The notes under the pieces: model-generated
The model's input: the letters and a program-made list of their open reading frames with translations, nothing else
Database searches by the model: none
What the model was told of the DNA's origin: nothing
Program-made: the position numbers and the translations under genes
Assembly (NCBI RefSeq): GCF_024733845.1
Contig: NZ_JANRHG010000005.1
Span: 121,052-185,051, forward strand
Reading direction: 5' to 3'
Length of the DNA stretch: 64,000 nt
Origin: Neomoorella sulfitireducens
Lineage (GTDB): Bacteria; Bacillota; DSM-521; Neomoorellales; Neomoorellaceae
Shown here: piece after piece, positions 26,297 through 35,689 of the stretch
How the letters are laid out: every line of letters starts with the position of its first letter
How positions within the stretch are numbered: position 1 is the first letter of the stretch

Positions 26297-27508
26297 TTAT
26301 TCATACCGCAAGGCCTCGATGGGGTCAGCAGTGGCGGCCCGTCGGGCGGGGTAGTAGCCGAAGAAGATCCCCACCAAAGCCGAGAAACCTATGGCCAGCA
26401 GGATGGAGCCGGGTGCTATGACGGCCGGCCAGCCGGCCAGGACGGCTATCAAGCGGCTGCCGGTGAACCCGGCCAGCAACCCGATTATGCCGCCGGCCAG
26501 GCTCAGTACCAGGGCTTCGATTAGAAACTGGCTCAATATTGCCCCGCCGGTGGCCCCTACGGCCATGCGGATGCCAATCTCCCGGGTGCGTTCGGTGACG
26601 GATACCAGCATGATGTTCATGATGCCGATGCCGCCTACTAACAGGGATACCGCCGCCACACCTGCTAATAGCATGGTCATGGTCCTGGCGGTCTCTTGTA
26701 CGGTTTCCATGATGGCCGTCATGTTCTGGATGCTGAAGTCGTTTTCTTTTTCGCTGCTGAGGCGGTGCCGCTGGCGTAAGAGGGCGGTTATTTCTTCTTC
26801 TACCGTGCTGAGGCTGGCGGCGTCCCGGGCCTGGACGTTGATGACCTGGACGTTACGACTGCCGCTGAAGCGCTGCTGGGCGGTGGTGACGGGGATGTAG
26901 ATCATGTCGTCCTGGTCCTGGCCGCCCATGCCGCCGCCCTGGGCTTTGAGGACGCCGACGACGGTGAACCTTAAATTGTTCAGGGTGATGGTTTGGCCGA
27001 CGGCGCTGGTGCCGCCGGGAAAGAGGTTGCTTTCTACCGTTGGCCCGAGGACGGCCACCTGCCTGGACTGTTCGATGTCTTCGGCGGTAAAGAAGGCCCC
27101 GGCTGTCGTTTCCAAGTTCCTCAGCTGGGCGTAGGTGTCACTGGTACCTTTGACGGTGGTGCTCCAGGTCTGGCTGCCGGCGGCGGCCGTGACCTGCTGG
27201 TTGACTTCCGGGGCGACTTGCTGCACCAGGGGGAGTCCGGCTATGGCTTCGGCGTCTTTCAAGGTGAGACTTTCGATGCCGGCGGCGCCGCGTACGGGGC
27301 CGAAACCCGTCCCCGGGCGCACCATAAGTATGTTGGACCCCATGCGGGCTATCCTTTCGGTTACCTGGGCCGTGGCTCCCTGGCCGATGCTGACCATGAT
27401 GATTACTGCGGCGACGCCGATGATGATGCCTAGCATGGTGAGTAGCGAGCGCATCTTGTTGGCCATGAGCCCCCGCCAGGCTACGGCCAGTGCCGCCCTG
27501 AAGTTCAT
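26297..27508 (-). CDS. MacB-type ABC transporter permease
   Basis: This 403-residue permease has one N-terminal helix, a large extracellular MacB periplasmic-core domain (about residues 45-245) and three C-terminal helices with the FtsX signature around VGGIGIMNIMLVSVTERTRE and IGIRMAVGA. Proteins of this class move peptides, lipids or drugs out of the cell envelope by mechanotransmission. It overlaps the ATPase gene by 4 bp. No specificity can be read from it. Confidence 0.93.
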   Translation of the reverse strand: MNFRAALAVAWRGLMANKMRSLLTMLGIIIGVAAVIIMVSIGQGATAQVTERIARMGSNILMVRPGTGFGPVRGAAGIESLTLKDAEAIAGLPLVQQVAPEVNQQVTAAAGSQTWSTTVKGTSDTYAQLRNLETTAGAFFTAEDIEQSRQVAVLGPTVESNLFPGGTSAVGQTITLNNLRFTVVGVLKAQGGGMGGQDQDDMIYIPVTTAQQRFSGSRNVQVINVQARDAASLSTVEEEITALLRQRHRLSSEKENDFSIQNMTAIMETVQETARTMTMLLAGVAAVSLLVGGIGIMNIMLVSVTERTREIGIRMAVGATGGAILSQFLIEALVLSLAGGIIGLLAGFTGSRLIAVLAGWPAVIAPGSILLAIGFSALVGIFFGYYPARRAATADPIEALRYE

Positions 27509-28254
27509 GCTTTCCCCTCCCCTGCCGGCGGCGTCGCCGGCCCTTCTTTTGCCTGCCGCGGCTGTGTAATGACTTCGTCGGCGATGATTTGGCCGTCGCG
27601 CAGGCGTACCAGCCGCCGGCAGTAGGCGGCGATGTCGGGTTCATGGGTGACGATGATTACCGTTAGTCCTTTTTCTTGGTGCAGCTTCTGGATGATGGCC
27701 ATTACTTCGATGCTGGTGCGGGTGTCCAGGGCGCCGGTGGGTTCGTCGGCTAAGATGATGGCCGGGTCGTTTACCAGGGCGCGGGCAATGGCTACTCGCT
27801 GCTGCTGCCCGCCGGATAGCTGGTTGGGCTGGTGGTGTTCGCGGCCTTCTAATCCTACCTGCTGCAGGGCGGCCAGGGCCCGCACCTGCATCTCCCGCCG
27901 GGGTACCCCGGCGTAGATCAGGGGCAGGGCGACGTTTTCCCAGGCCGCCAGGTTGCCGATTAGGTTGAAGCTCTGGAAGACAAACCCTATCTGCCGGTTG
28001 CGAATGTAGGCCAGCTGGTCCGGTGTGAGCCCGGTGACGTCCTGGCCGCGGAAAAGGTAGCGGCCGCCGGTGGGCTTATCCAGGCAGCCCAGGATATGCA
28101 TGAGGGTGGACTTGCCCGACCCGGAGGCCCCCATGATGGCTACCATTTCTCCTGCTGTGATTTCCAGGTCTATGCCCCGCAGGGCGTGTACACGGTTTTC
28201 GCCGCTGGCGTATACCCTGGTCACTCCTTCGAGCTTTATTACGGGTGCGGCCAT
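27505..28254 (-). CDS. LolD/MacB-type ABC transporter ATPase
   Basis: This 249-residue ATPase has Walker A (GASGSGKST), the Q-loop (FVFQSFNL), the signature NQLSGGQQQRVAIARAL, Walker B (IILADEPTGALD) and the H-loop (VIIVTHEPDI). It powers the neighbouring MacB-type permease. Its start follows the adaptor gene by five bases, and all three genes run as one operon. Confidence 0.95.
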   Translation of the reverse strand: MAAPVIKLEGVTRVYASGENRVHALRGIDLEITAGEMVAIMGASGSGKSTLMHILGCLDKPTGGRYLFRGQDVTGLTPDQLAYIRNRQIGFVFQSFNLIGNLAAWENVALPLIYAGVPRREMQVRALAALQQVGLEGREHHQPNQLSGGQQQRVAIARALVNDPAIILADEPTGALDTRTSIEVMAIIQKLHQEKGLTVIIVTHEPDIAAYCRRLVRLRDGQIIADEVITQPRQAKEGPATPPAGEGKA

Positions 28255-28259
28255 GTTTC

Positions 28260-29816
28260 CTACCTCCCCGGGGGGGCGCCTGCCGGCGGCCCCATCATGG
28301 GCCCGGGGGTTACCGGCGTCCTTGTTTGGTTGCTGGTGGACGAGCTGGTGGAGTTGCCGGCTGTTTTCCCGCTGGTAGTGCTGGTGCCGATGATGACCGC
28401 TTCTCCTGCCTGCAGCCCGCTTACTACTTCGACGTTGCTCGCGTCGCTCACGCCGGTGACGACCTGGCGGGGTACCGGCCGGCCGTTTTCTAATACCAGC
28501 ACTATGGCCTTAGCTGTGCCGGCTTCTCCGGCGCCTGCCGCGCTCGTGCCCGCGCCTGTATTTGTACTGGCTGTGCCGCTCTCCTGCCCGCTGCCCCGGT
28601 TTGCGCCACCGCCGGGAGCGCTACCTCCTTGCTTGCTGCTCCCGGCCGTCCTGCTGCCGGGGGCAGCTGTATCGCCGCCGGCTGTAGTGCCACCGTTCTG
28701 GAGGCTGCTGGCACTGTAGTTTCTGGCAAAGGTCAGGGCTGCCCTGGGTATGGTTAAGACGTTGTCCTTGCGGGCGATGATAAAGTCAACGCTGGCCGTC
28801 ATGCCGGCCCGCAGTGATTGGCTCTTATTCTTATCTATGGATATGACTACTTCGTAGAGCTGGACGTTGGAGATGGTTTGGGCTTCGGGGGCGATCCAGG
28901 CTACTTTCCCGGGTATTTCTTCTCCGGGCAGGGCGTTGACGGTAAGGGTTACTTCCTGTCCTACCTTTACTTCGTTAATATCGGCTTCGTTTACCCGGGC
29001 GCGTACCTGCAGTTCTTCCGTGATCAGGGTAATGAAGCCGCTACCACTGTCGCTGCTGCCGACGCGGTACCCTACTTCGCCGTTGACGGCGCTGATGATG
29101 CCGTCCCAGGGGGCACGGACCCGGGCGCCGTCAAAATTGTTCTGGGCCAGGGTTAACTGTGCCCGGGCTACCTCTACCTGCGCCTGCGCCGCCGCGATCT
29201 CTTCCGGCCGGCTGCCGTTTTTCAGTTCTTCCAGGGCTGCTTCGGCCTGGCGCAGCTTCGCCGCCGCACTATCACGTTCGCTTATGGCGCTGTCCAGCTC
29301 CGCTTTTGATAGTGCTCCGGCTTCGTACAGGGCCTGGCTGCGCCCGGCTGCGGCTGCGGCGTTGTTGTAGGCTATCCGCGCGGTTTCGACGCTGGCTTCT
29401 GCCTGGATGATTTCTGCAGCCGTGGCGCCGGCTTCCAGCTTCTGGAGGTTGGCCAGGGCGCTGTTGTAACTTGCCTGGGCCTGGGCCAGCTGGGCTTCCA
29501 GTTCGGTGGTGTCCTGGAGGGCCAGTACCTGCCCGGCTTTGACCGCGTCCCCGGGCTTGACGTAGATGGCTTTGATGATGCCGCCGGTTTTAAACCCCAG
29601 CGTAACGCTCTTGACCGGTTCGATGCTGCCGGTGGCGTTGATGGTGTTTTTAATATTGCCCTGGCCGGCAGGCATGGTTATGTAGGTTACCCCTGTATTC
29701 CTCCCGTGCTGCCACCACAGGATGGCGCCGCCGAGGAGTATAACTAAACAGGCCCCCACAAGCCATTTGCCTTTATGCGACCGTGGGGGCGTTACCGGGA
29801 CTGCACCGGTTGCCAT
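28260..29816 (-). CDS. MacA/HlyD-type adaptor protein of the ABC exporter
   Basis: This 518-residue protein has a single N-terminal membrane anchor (WLVGACLVILLGGAILWW, residues about 15-32), a biotinyl-lipoyl-like half motif, a long coiled-coil hairpin rich in Ala/Glu (about 90-210), a beta-barrel domain and a C-terminal extension very rich in Gly, Ser, Thr and Ala (from about 385). In Gram-positive relatives such adaptors extend the MacB-like permease outside the membrane. The Gly/Ser-rich insertion near residues 385-450 is unusually long. Confidence 0.9.
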   Translation of the reverse strand: MATGAVPVTPPRSHKGKWLVGACLVILLGGAILWWQHGRNTGVTYITMPAGQGNIKNTINATGSIEPVKSVTLGFKTGGIIKAIYVKPGDAVKAGQVLALQDTTELEAQLAQAQASYNSALANLQKLEAGATAAEIIQAEASVETARIAYNNAAAAAGRSQALYEAGALSKAELDSAISERDSAAAKLRQAEAALEELKNGSRPEEIAAAQAQVEVARAQLTLAQNNFDGARVRAPWDGIISAVNGEVGYRVGSSDSGSGFITLITEELQVRARVNEADINEVKVGQEVTLTVNALPGEEIPGKVAWIAPEAQTISNVQLYEVVISIDKNKSQSLRAGMTASVDFIIARKDNVLTIPRAALTFARNYSASSLQNGGTTAGGDTAAPGSRTAGSSKQGGSAPGGGANRGSGQESGTASTNTGAGTSAAGAGEAGTAKAIVLVLENGRPVPRQVVTGVSDASNVEVVSGLQAGEAVIIGTSTTSGKTAGNSTSSSTSNQTRTPVTPGPMMGPPAGAPPGR

Positions 29817-29954
29817 GTCAATCTCCTCTCCCGCTGCTCACTGCTGGATCTCTAATTTCCAATTATATCAGGAACATGGTGATTAAACCTTAAAAATTTA
29901 TAAGAAATTTGGGGAAGCCCCGGCCGGTTATTACTACAATGAGCCGTAAGCAAC

Positions 29955-29986
29955 AGAAAAAAAGAGAGGGCGGCCTGCCCCCTCCT
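29955..29986 (-). terminator. Intrinsic terminator of the etf/fix operon
   Basis: Read on the minus strand, a GC-rich hairpin (GAGGGGGC-AG-GCCGCCCTC) is followed by TCTTTTTTTCTG. It sits 22 bp past the fixX-like stop codon and ends the long minus-strand operon that begins at 37.3 kb. Confidence 0.75.
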
Positions 29987-30007
29987 TTCCTGTCACCCTG
30001 CAGCCGT

Positions 30008-30301
30008 CTAGCCAAACCTGTAGGTCACCCCGAAGGTCGCGCGGGGATACTGCCACTCGATGGCGCCCTTATGCCTGCACATTATCCTGCACGTCCCGCA
30101 TTCGAGGCACCCGGCGTGGTCGAAACTTATATCCCCGTCCTGATCAAGGCGGTACAGTCCCGCCGGGCAGACCACGAGACACGGTTTCTCCGTACATCCG
30201 GCGCATATCTCTTTTTTTATTTTAATATGCGGCTCCTTTTCATCCACGTTGAATTTATTGAGACTTAAAAGTTCGGGTGTATCCATGATCCTTATGCTCA
30301 T
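30008..30301 (-). CDS. fixX: FixX-like ferredoxin
   Basis: This 97-residue ferredoxin-like protein has two cysteine motifs (CAGCTEKPCLVVCP and CLECGTCRIMC) and the FixX-type tail GAIEWQYPRATFGVTYRFG. FixX passes electrons from FixC to a redox partner or the quinone pool. The gene follows fixC by one base and closes the etfBA-fixCX set. Confidence 0.94.
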   Translation of the reverse strand: MSIRIMDTPELLSLNKFNVDEKEPHIKIKKEICAGCTEKPCLVVCPAGLYRLDQDGDISFDHAGCLECGTCRIMCRHKGAIEWQYPRATFGVTYRFG

Positions 30302-30302
30302 A

Positions 30303-31592
30303 TCAGTTCTTTAGCCCCCTGAGCCCGTCCTTTATAACCTGCCACCAGCCCGGCCCGCCGTCCCTCATGGCTGCTTTAACCTTTGCCCGCAAGGATGGCG
30401 GCACACTCCCGTCCACGGTAAACAACTCCCGGAAGACGTTGATGATAAACCGGGGATACTGTTCGTATAACCGCGGGGTGTCCAGAAGGTCAACATAGCC
30501 CTGCACCGCTTTCATGGTTGGGAGCACTTTAAGGTTCTCCAGCTCCTGCATGTAGGCCGAGCCTACGCGTTCAGGCTTTGTCTCGGACAGCACGGCCCGG
30601 GCCGCAGCCACGCCGCTTAAAACTGCCAGGTCCATGCCCCGGATAGTGTAGCCGAGGTTGACGACGAACCCGGCGCTGTCACCCGTGACCAGGAAACCGT
30701 CCCGGTAAAGCCGCCGCGGCACGCCCCGGTACCCTGCTTCGCCGACCAGGTGGGCCCCATACTCCACTGTTTCCCCGCCTTCGATGAGGGGATACACGGC
30801 GGGATGCATTTTGAGCTCCTGGAATATCCTGTGCACCGGCTTCCCGTGCCCGGCCACCTCTTCCGGCGCCACCACGCATCCTAAAGAAATGCTCTCTTTA
30901 TTGGTATAGAGAAAACCGCCGCCTTTTATGCCTTCCGTGCAGCCGAGGATAAGGAGGGCGGTACCCTCTTCACCCCTGACGCCAAAACGTTCTTCAATGA
31001 CTTTAGGGGGCAGGGCTATGATCTCTTTCACCCCTACAGCCACGTTGACGGCCGCGATATCACCAATAAGCCCGGCCTTTTGGGCGAGAATAGAGTTCAC
31101 CCCGTCGGCAGCGACGACAACATCAGCATATACTTCATCTTCGCCCGCTTTTACCCCTGCAATGCGCCCGTTCTCTTCGATAACATCGTCTACCTTGATG
31201 CCGCACGCTACAATTGCGCCCGCTTCCTCGGCCTTGCCGGCCAGCCAGCCGTCCAGCACGGCCCGCAGCACCGTGTACGACTGGGGGACCTCGCCCTCGC
31301 GGTTAAAGGAAGGGTCATGGTAATCGATGGTCACCGCCCGGTCACCCGAGAGCACCATGATCTCTTCCCGGGTGACCCTCCTTTCGACCGCCGCTTCCCG
31401 GACAAACTCGTCGCCCAGAACCTTGAGGGCGTGGGTATAGAGCCTTCCCCCGCTTACGTTTTTGGCCCCGGCCGTGTCCCCCCGTTCGACGAGCAAGACG
31501 CTCTTGCCTTCCCTCGCCAGGGTGCAGGCGCAGGCGCTGCCTGCCGGTCCCGCCCCCACTACGATGACATCAAATTTCTCTTCACCGCTCAA
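30303..31592 (-). CDS. fixC: FixC-like Etf:quinone oxidoreductase flavoprotein
   Basis: This 429-residue flavoprotein belongs to the FixC/Etf-QO family. FAD binding is shown by DVIVVGAGPAGSACA (residues 8-22), and the second FAD region by GDSAGFVVNLGYTIRGMDLA. It receives electrons from EtfAB and, with FixX, delivers them to menaquinone or to ferredoxin. It is 20 bp downstream of etfA. The link to the menaquinone genes at 42-46 kb is functional, not physical. Confidence 0.94.
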   Translation of the reverse strand: MSGEEKFDVIVVGAGPAGSACACTLAREGKSVLLVERGDTAGAKNVSGGRLYTHALKVLGDEFVREAAVERRVTREEIMVLSGDRAVTIDYHDPSFNREGEVPQSYTVLRAVLDGWLAGKAEEAGAIVACGIKVDDVIEENGRIAGVKAGEDEVYADVVVAADGVNSILAQKAGLIGDIAAVNVAVGVKEIIALPPKVIEERFGVRGEEGTALLILGCTEGIKGGGFLYTNKESISLGCVVAPEEVAGHGKPVHRIFQELKMHPAVYPLIEGGETVEYGAHLVGEAGYRGVPRRLYRDGFLVTGDSAGFVVNLGYTIRGMDLAVLSGVAAARAVLSETKPERVGSAYMQELENLKVLPTMKAVQGYVDLLDTPRLYEQYPRFIINVFRELFTVDGSVPPSLRAKVKAAMRDGGPGWWQVIKDGLRGLKN

Positions 31593-31612
31593 GAGCTATC
31601 TCTCCCTTGACT

Positions 31613-32533
31613 TCAAGCGCTCTGCAAAGCCCGGATTAACAGGGGGACTACCTCATACAGGTCACCAACGATGCCGTAGTCCGCCGCCCGGAAGATGGGG
31701 GCATTCTCATTTATATCGACGGCCACGATGAGCTTCGAGTCTCTTATCCCTACCACGTGCTGCACCTGTCCCGACACGCCGAGGGACAGGTAGAGCCGCG
31801 GTTTTACCGTGGCACCGGAAATGCCTATATACGCGTCGGCGGGCAGCCATTTGCGTTCTTCGGCCACGCCGCGGGAGCAACCTATCTCGGCCCCTAAAAC
31901 CTGCGCCAGCTCTCCGGCCAGGGCCAGGTCCTCTTTTTTGGCGAAGCCCATGCCTGCGCACACTATCTTTTCGGCGGCGCTTAGATCTACACCTCGTTTA
32001 TCGAGGGGCGATCTTTCCACCAGGGATATCCTCGTATCGGGTTGTAAGTCCAGGGTTACAATTTCGGCCTCTTCTTCCCCCTCCGCCGGGGGTTCAAATT
32101 TCCCGCCGGGAATGGTCAGCACGGCCGGTACCGGGGCTTTCTCCTTCCGGACCACCGCGCCGCCGTACATCAGGCGTTCGGTAATAAACGCCCCGTCTTC
32201 GTACCGGACGGAAGACACGTCGCTGATGAGCGGCCAATCGAGATAACCGGCCACCCTGGCCGCCAGTTCCCTTCCCCTGACGGTAGAGCCTGCTACAAAG
32301 GCTTCGGCCCCTTCCTGTGCCACCACCCCGGCCAGGGCCCTGGCATAGTTTTCAAGCAGCCGGTTTTCTCCCTCCAGCACGAGCACTTTGCCTGCCCCGC
32401 TCCGGGCAAAACGCCGCGCCGTTCCGGCGTCAAAGGTAACTACGCATGCTTTTTTCCCTGCGGATATTGAGAAACTTATCAGTTCACAGGCTACGGCTGG
32501 TTTGTCGGCATAGATGACAAAGGTACCTGCCAT
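31613..32533 (-). CDS. etfA: Electron transfer flavoprotein alpha subunit
   Basis: This 306-residue EtfA/FixB protein has the C-terminal FAD domain with GVSGQVQHVVGIRDSKLIVA and the signature DINENAPIFRAADYGIVGDL. It forms a heterodimer with the EtfB encoded two bases upstream. It accepts electrons from the two acyl-CoA dehydrogenases of this operon. Pairing with FixCX makes either quinone reduction or flavin-based bifurcation possible. Confidence 0.95.
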   Translation of the reverse strand: MAGTFVIYADKPAVACELISFSISAGKKACVVTFDAGTARRFARSGAGKVLVLEGENRLLENYARALAGVVAQEGAEAFVAGSTVRGRELAARVAGYLDWPLISDVSSVRYEDGAFITERLMYGGAVVRKEKAPVPAVLTIPGGKFEPPAEGEEEAEIVTLDLQPDTRISLVERSPLDKRGVDLSAAEKIVCAGMGFAKKEDLALAGELAQVLGAEIGCSRGVAEERKWLPADAYIGISGATVKPRLYLSLGVSGQVQHVVGIRDSKLIVAVDINENAPIFRAADYGIVGDLYEVVPLLIRALQSA

Positions 32534-32535
32534 GG

Positions 32536-33312
32536 CTAGATAACCCCTTCCTTCTTAAGGTAAGCGACCAGTTCCCGGACCCTCCCGGCCAAATCGCCTT
32601 CTTTTAAGATAACGTTCTTGCGGTCCATTATATAGCCTTGAGTATCTATTACCTCCGACCCGGCAAACACGTCTTTCTCTTCCAGGCCGAGGGCTTCCAA
32701 TGTCAATTCCCGGGAAGGTTTTTTCCCTGCAGCCAGCACGGCCTTGAGACTGGGTACCGGTGCCTCGTTTATTTCCGGGAGGGCGCTTACTACGGCAGGA
32801 AGGGTTACCTTGACCTTTTCCGTGCAGTCCTCGAGCTTACGGGTGGCGAGTAAGATATCGCCTTCCGCCTCCAGGCCGCACACCGCCGTCACCACGGGGA
32901 GATCGAGCATTGCTCCCAGGCGCGGTCCTACCTGCCGGGCATAGGTATCGCCGGCCCCTTCCCCGCATATGACCAGCTTGAAGTCACCTATCTTCTTCAC
33001 CGCAGCGGCCAGGACCCTGGCCGTCACGGCCCCGTCAGCGCGCCCGGCCTGGCTGTGGTTTACCCAGTATACTTCGTCCAGGCCCCTGGACAAGGCGTCC
33101 TTTAAGGACTGCCTGGCCTCCGGCCCCCCGAAGGTAAGGCCCACTGCCCGGCAATCCAGTTCCGGGGCTATCCTCACCCCGGCTTCTATGGCATTCTTGT
33201 CGTATTCGCTTATCTTACGCTGGGCTTTGGAAAAGTCAATACTGCGGTCGGAATTTATCCTTATGTCTTTTTCGTCTATTACCCATTTATAGCAGACTAT
33301 AACTTTGGCCAT
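32536..33312 (-). CDS. etfB: Electron transfer flavoprotein beta subunit
   Basis: This 258-residue EtfB/FixA protein has the adenine-nucleotide fold (VIVCYKWVIDEKDIRIN start; DKNAIEAGVRI; GEGAGDTYARQVGPRLGAML) and the recognition-loop region with LPAVVSALPEINEAPVPSLK. The bifurcating-type EtfBs of Clostridia look similar, so NADH use cannot be excluded. It lies between the acyl-CoA dehydrogenase and etfA. Confidence 0.95.
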   Translation of the reverse strand: MAKVIVCYKWVIDEKDIRINSDRSIDFSKAQRKISEYDKNAIEAGVRIAPELDCRAVGLTFGGPEARQSLKDALSRGLDEVYWVNHSQAGRADGAVTARVLAAAVKKIGDFKLVICGEGAGDTYARQVGPRLGAMLDLPVVTAVCGLEAEGDILLATRKLEDCTEKVKVTLPAVVSALPEINEAPVPSLKAVLAAGKKPSRELTLEALGLEEKDVFAGSEVIDTQGYIMDRKNVILKEGDLAGRVRELVAYLKKEGVI

Positions 33313-33354
33313 GCTCTTCCCCCCCGCGATTTTTGCCGGATGGTAGTCAGGGAT

Positions 33355-34494
33355 TTATGCCAGGGCGTTTTCCGCCACCAGGTAATCCGGGTACTCAAAG
33401 AGGCTGTCGGTAATGAGGGCGCCTTTTACATCCCGGAAAAGCCTTTCAACAATGAGTTCCTGGCTGTAGCCGTATCCCCCGTGAACCTGGATGGCATCGA
33501 TGCAGGCGCCCTGGCCCGCCCGGGCGGCGAACATGTGCACCATGGCCGCCTCGGCGATAAAGGGCTCGCCTTTATCTACCAGGTCGGCCGTGCTGTATAC
33601 GGCCAGCCTGGCCAGGTGGAGGTTGGCAGACATGGTGGCAATCATCTGCCGGATGGCCGGGAACCGGGCGATGGGCTGGTCGAACTGGACCCTCTCCCCG
33701 GCGTACTTGACCGACTCCGCCAGCGCGGCCTGCATTATGCCTGTTATTTGCGCCGCGGCCGATATTTTCCCCAGGGCCAGGGCCTCATGTAGCATGGCGG
33801 CCGCGCCGTTCTCCGGCCCCAAAAGGCTGTCCCCGCTTACCTCTACTCCTTCCAGGGCCAGTTCGGCCGCCTGTAAGCCGTTCAGCCCCATCTTTTCTAC
33901 CTGCCTTAGCACATTAAACCCCGGTACGTCCTTCTCCACGATAAAAGCCGACAGGCCCTCAAGGCCCTTTTCCGGTTCGGTAAGGGCAAACACGATGTAG
34001 ACGTCCGCCGCGCCGCCGTTGGCTACAAAATACTTGCGGCCGTTCAAAACATAGCCGTCGCCTTTTCTTACGGCTACCACCCTGTGCTCGCCGCAGCCAA
34101 CGGACGCGCCCGGTTCGTACAGGGCAAAAGCCCCCAGTTTTTCGCCCCCGCACATGGGGGACAGGAAACGCTCCTTCTGGGCGGCCGTACCCCACCGGTA
34201 GATGGCGTATGCCGCCAGGGAACAATGGTTGATAAGGATTGATCCGAGGGAGGCGCAGGCCCTGGATATCTCCTCCACGGCCAGGACATAGCTCAAGAAT
34301 CCAGCCTCCACACCCCCGTATTCTTGCGGAAAGGGAAGCCCGAAGAAATCATGTTCGGCCATTTTCCTGACCATTTCCTCCGGGTGGCTGCCCTGGCGGT
34401 CGATTGCTGTGGCCACAGGTTCCACGTATCTCCCGGCAAATTCCCTGGCGTTCTGCTGGATCAGAAGCTGCTCCTCTGTCAGCGGGTACCGCAT
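33355..34494 (-). CDS. Acyl-CoA dehydrogenase with Asp at the catalytic-base position
   Basis: This 379-residue enzyme has the full acyl-CoA dehydrogenase fold: helical N-terminus (LIQQNAREFAGRYVEP), middle beta domain (GAFALYEPGASVG, KYFVANGGAADVYIVFA) and C-terminal helices (DAIQVHGGYGYSQELIVERL). In an ungapped comparison with the second enzyme of this operon, the catalytic Glu of IYEGTNQIQR falls on Asp in ALITDSLFEY. It may have altered chemistry or a specialised substrate. Electrons should go to EtfAB encoded downstream. Confidence 0.92.
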   Translation of the reverse strand: MRYPLTEEQLLIQQNAREFAGRYVEPVATAIDRQGSHPEEMVRKMAEHDFFGLPFPQEYGGVEAGFLSYVLAVEEISRACASLGSILINHCSLAAYAIYRWGTAAQKERFLSPMCGGEKLGAFALYEPGASVGCGEHRVVAVRKGDGYVLNGRKYFVANGGAADVYIVFALTEPEKGLEGLSAFIVEKDVPGFNVLRQVEKMGLNGLQAAELALEGVEVSGDSLLGPENGAAAMLHEALALGKISAAAQITGIMQAALAESVKYAGERVQFDQPIARFPAIRQMIATMSANLHLARLAVYSTADLVDKGEPFIAEAAMVHMFAARAGQGACIDAIQVHGGYGYSQELIVERLFRDVKGALITDSLFEYPDYLVAENALA

Positions 34495-34543
34495 ACCATT
34501 AACCCCCTTCAGCTTAAACCTGCTGGCCTGTAGTCACCCGGGG

Positions 34544-35683
34544 TTACCCCCTGAGCAGGTGATTGGCGATAACTATCCTCTGGATCTGGTTGGTCCCCTC
34601 GTATATCTGCGTGATCTTGGCATCGCGCATGAGTTTTTCCACCCTGGAATCCTTGCTGTATCCGAGGGCGCCCATAATCGCGACCGCTTCGGCCGTAACC
34701 TCCATGGCTACGTCAGCAGCATAAGCCTTGGCCATGGCCGATTCCTTCGAGTAGGGTAACCCGGCTCCCTTCAAGGCCAGGGCCCGGCGCACCATAAGCC
34801 TTGCGGTCTCTACTTTCATGGCCATATCCGCCAGCTTAAACTGGACTAACTGTTCGGAAGCCAGGGGCCTGCCCCCGTCCCGGCGGGATTTGACGTAATT
34901 GATGCACTCATCCAGTGCGGCCCTCGCCACCCCAACGGCTATGGCTCCCACGATGGGCCTGGCCATATCCAGGGTCTGCATGGCAATCTTGAAGCCTTCC
35001 CCTTCTCTGCCCAGGAGATGACCTGCAGGTACCCTGACGTCTTTAAACCGCATCTCTACGGTGTTGGAGGCGCGAATGCCCATTTTGTGCTCTTCATGCC
35101 CTATTGTTATGCCCTCGCGTTCTCGCTCGACGATGAAGGCGCTGAGCCCGCGGTGCTTCAAGGCGGTATTAGTGGAGGCAAAGACGATAAAGATATCGGC
35201 CATGGCCCCGGTTGTGATGAAGCACTTGGTCCCGTTTATGACGTATTCATCCCCTTGGCGCCTGGCCACGGTGGCAACCGCCCCGGCATCCGATCCGGCC
35301 CCCGGCTCTGTCAGGGCAAAGCCGCCCAGGCCCCCGGCCACCAGGGTGCCGAAAAAGAGTCTTTTCTGCTCCTCGTTGCCTGCTATCAGCACCGGGTAGG
35401 AGCTCAGGCCGTTCCCGCCCAGGGTCGTGGCGACACCGGCGCAGCCGTACGCGAACTCCTCGACTATGACGGAAATGGTCAGGGAATCCAGCTCCGGGCC
35501 GCCGTACTCTTTGGGCGCGGTCATACAGTTAAGACCTATTTCTTTTACCGCTTCGACGATAGGCCAGGGGAACTCGCCCGTCCTGTCATAGGTACCGGCC
35601 ACCGGGATTATCTTTTCCCGGGTAAATTTGCGGGCCAGCTCTTGATATCGCTGTTGTTCGGGTGTCAGTAATAGATCAACCAT
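34544..35683 (-). CDS. acd: Acyl-CoA dehydrogenase
   Basis: This 379-residue flavoenzyme oxidises an acyl-CoA to the 2-enoyl-CoA. It has the signatures GGFALTEPGAGSDAGAV and, at the C-terminus, GALGYSKDSRVEKLMRDAKI followed by the catalytic-Glu block IYEGTNQIQR. The likely substrate is short-chain, as for the butyryl/2-methyl-acyl group, but this cannot be fixed by eye. It is six bases downstream of the CoA-transferase gene. Confidence 0.94.
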   Translation of the reverse strand: MVDLLLTPEQQRYQELARKFTREKIIPVAGTYDRTGEFPWPIVEAVKEIGLNCMTAPKEYGGPELDSLTISVIVEEFAYGCAGVATTLGGNGLSSYPVLIAGNEEQKRLFFGTLVAGGLGGFALTEPGAGSDAGAVATVARRQGDEYVINGTKCFITTGAMADIFIVFASTNTALKHRGLSAFIVEREREGITIGHEEHKMGIRASNTVEMRFKDVRVPAGHLLGREGEGFKIAMQTLDMARPIVGAIAVGVARAALDECINYVKSRRDGGRPLASEQLVQFKLADMAMKVETARLMVRRALALKGAGLPYSKESAMAKAYAADVAMEVTAEAVAIMGALGYSKDSRVEKLMRDAKITQIYEGTNQIQRIVIANHLLRG

Positions 35684-35689
35684 CTTCTC

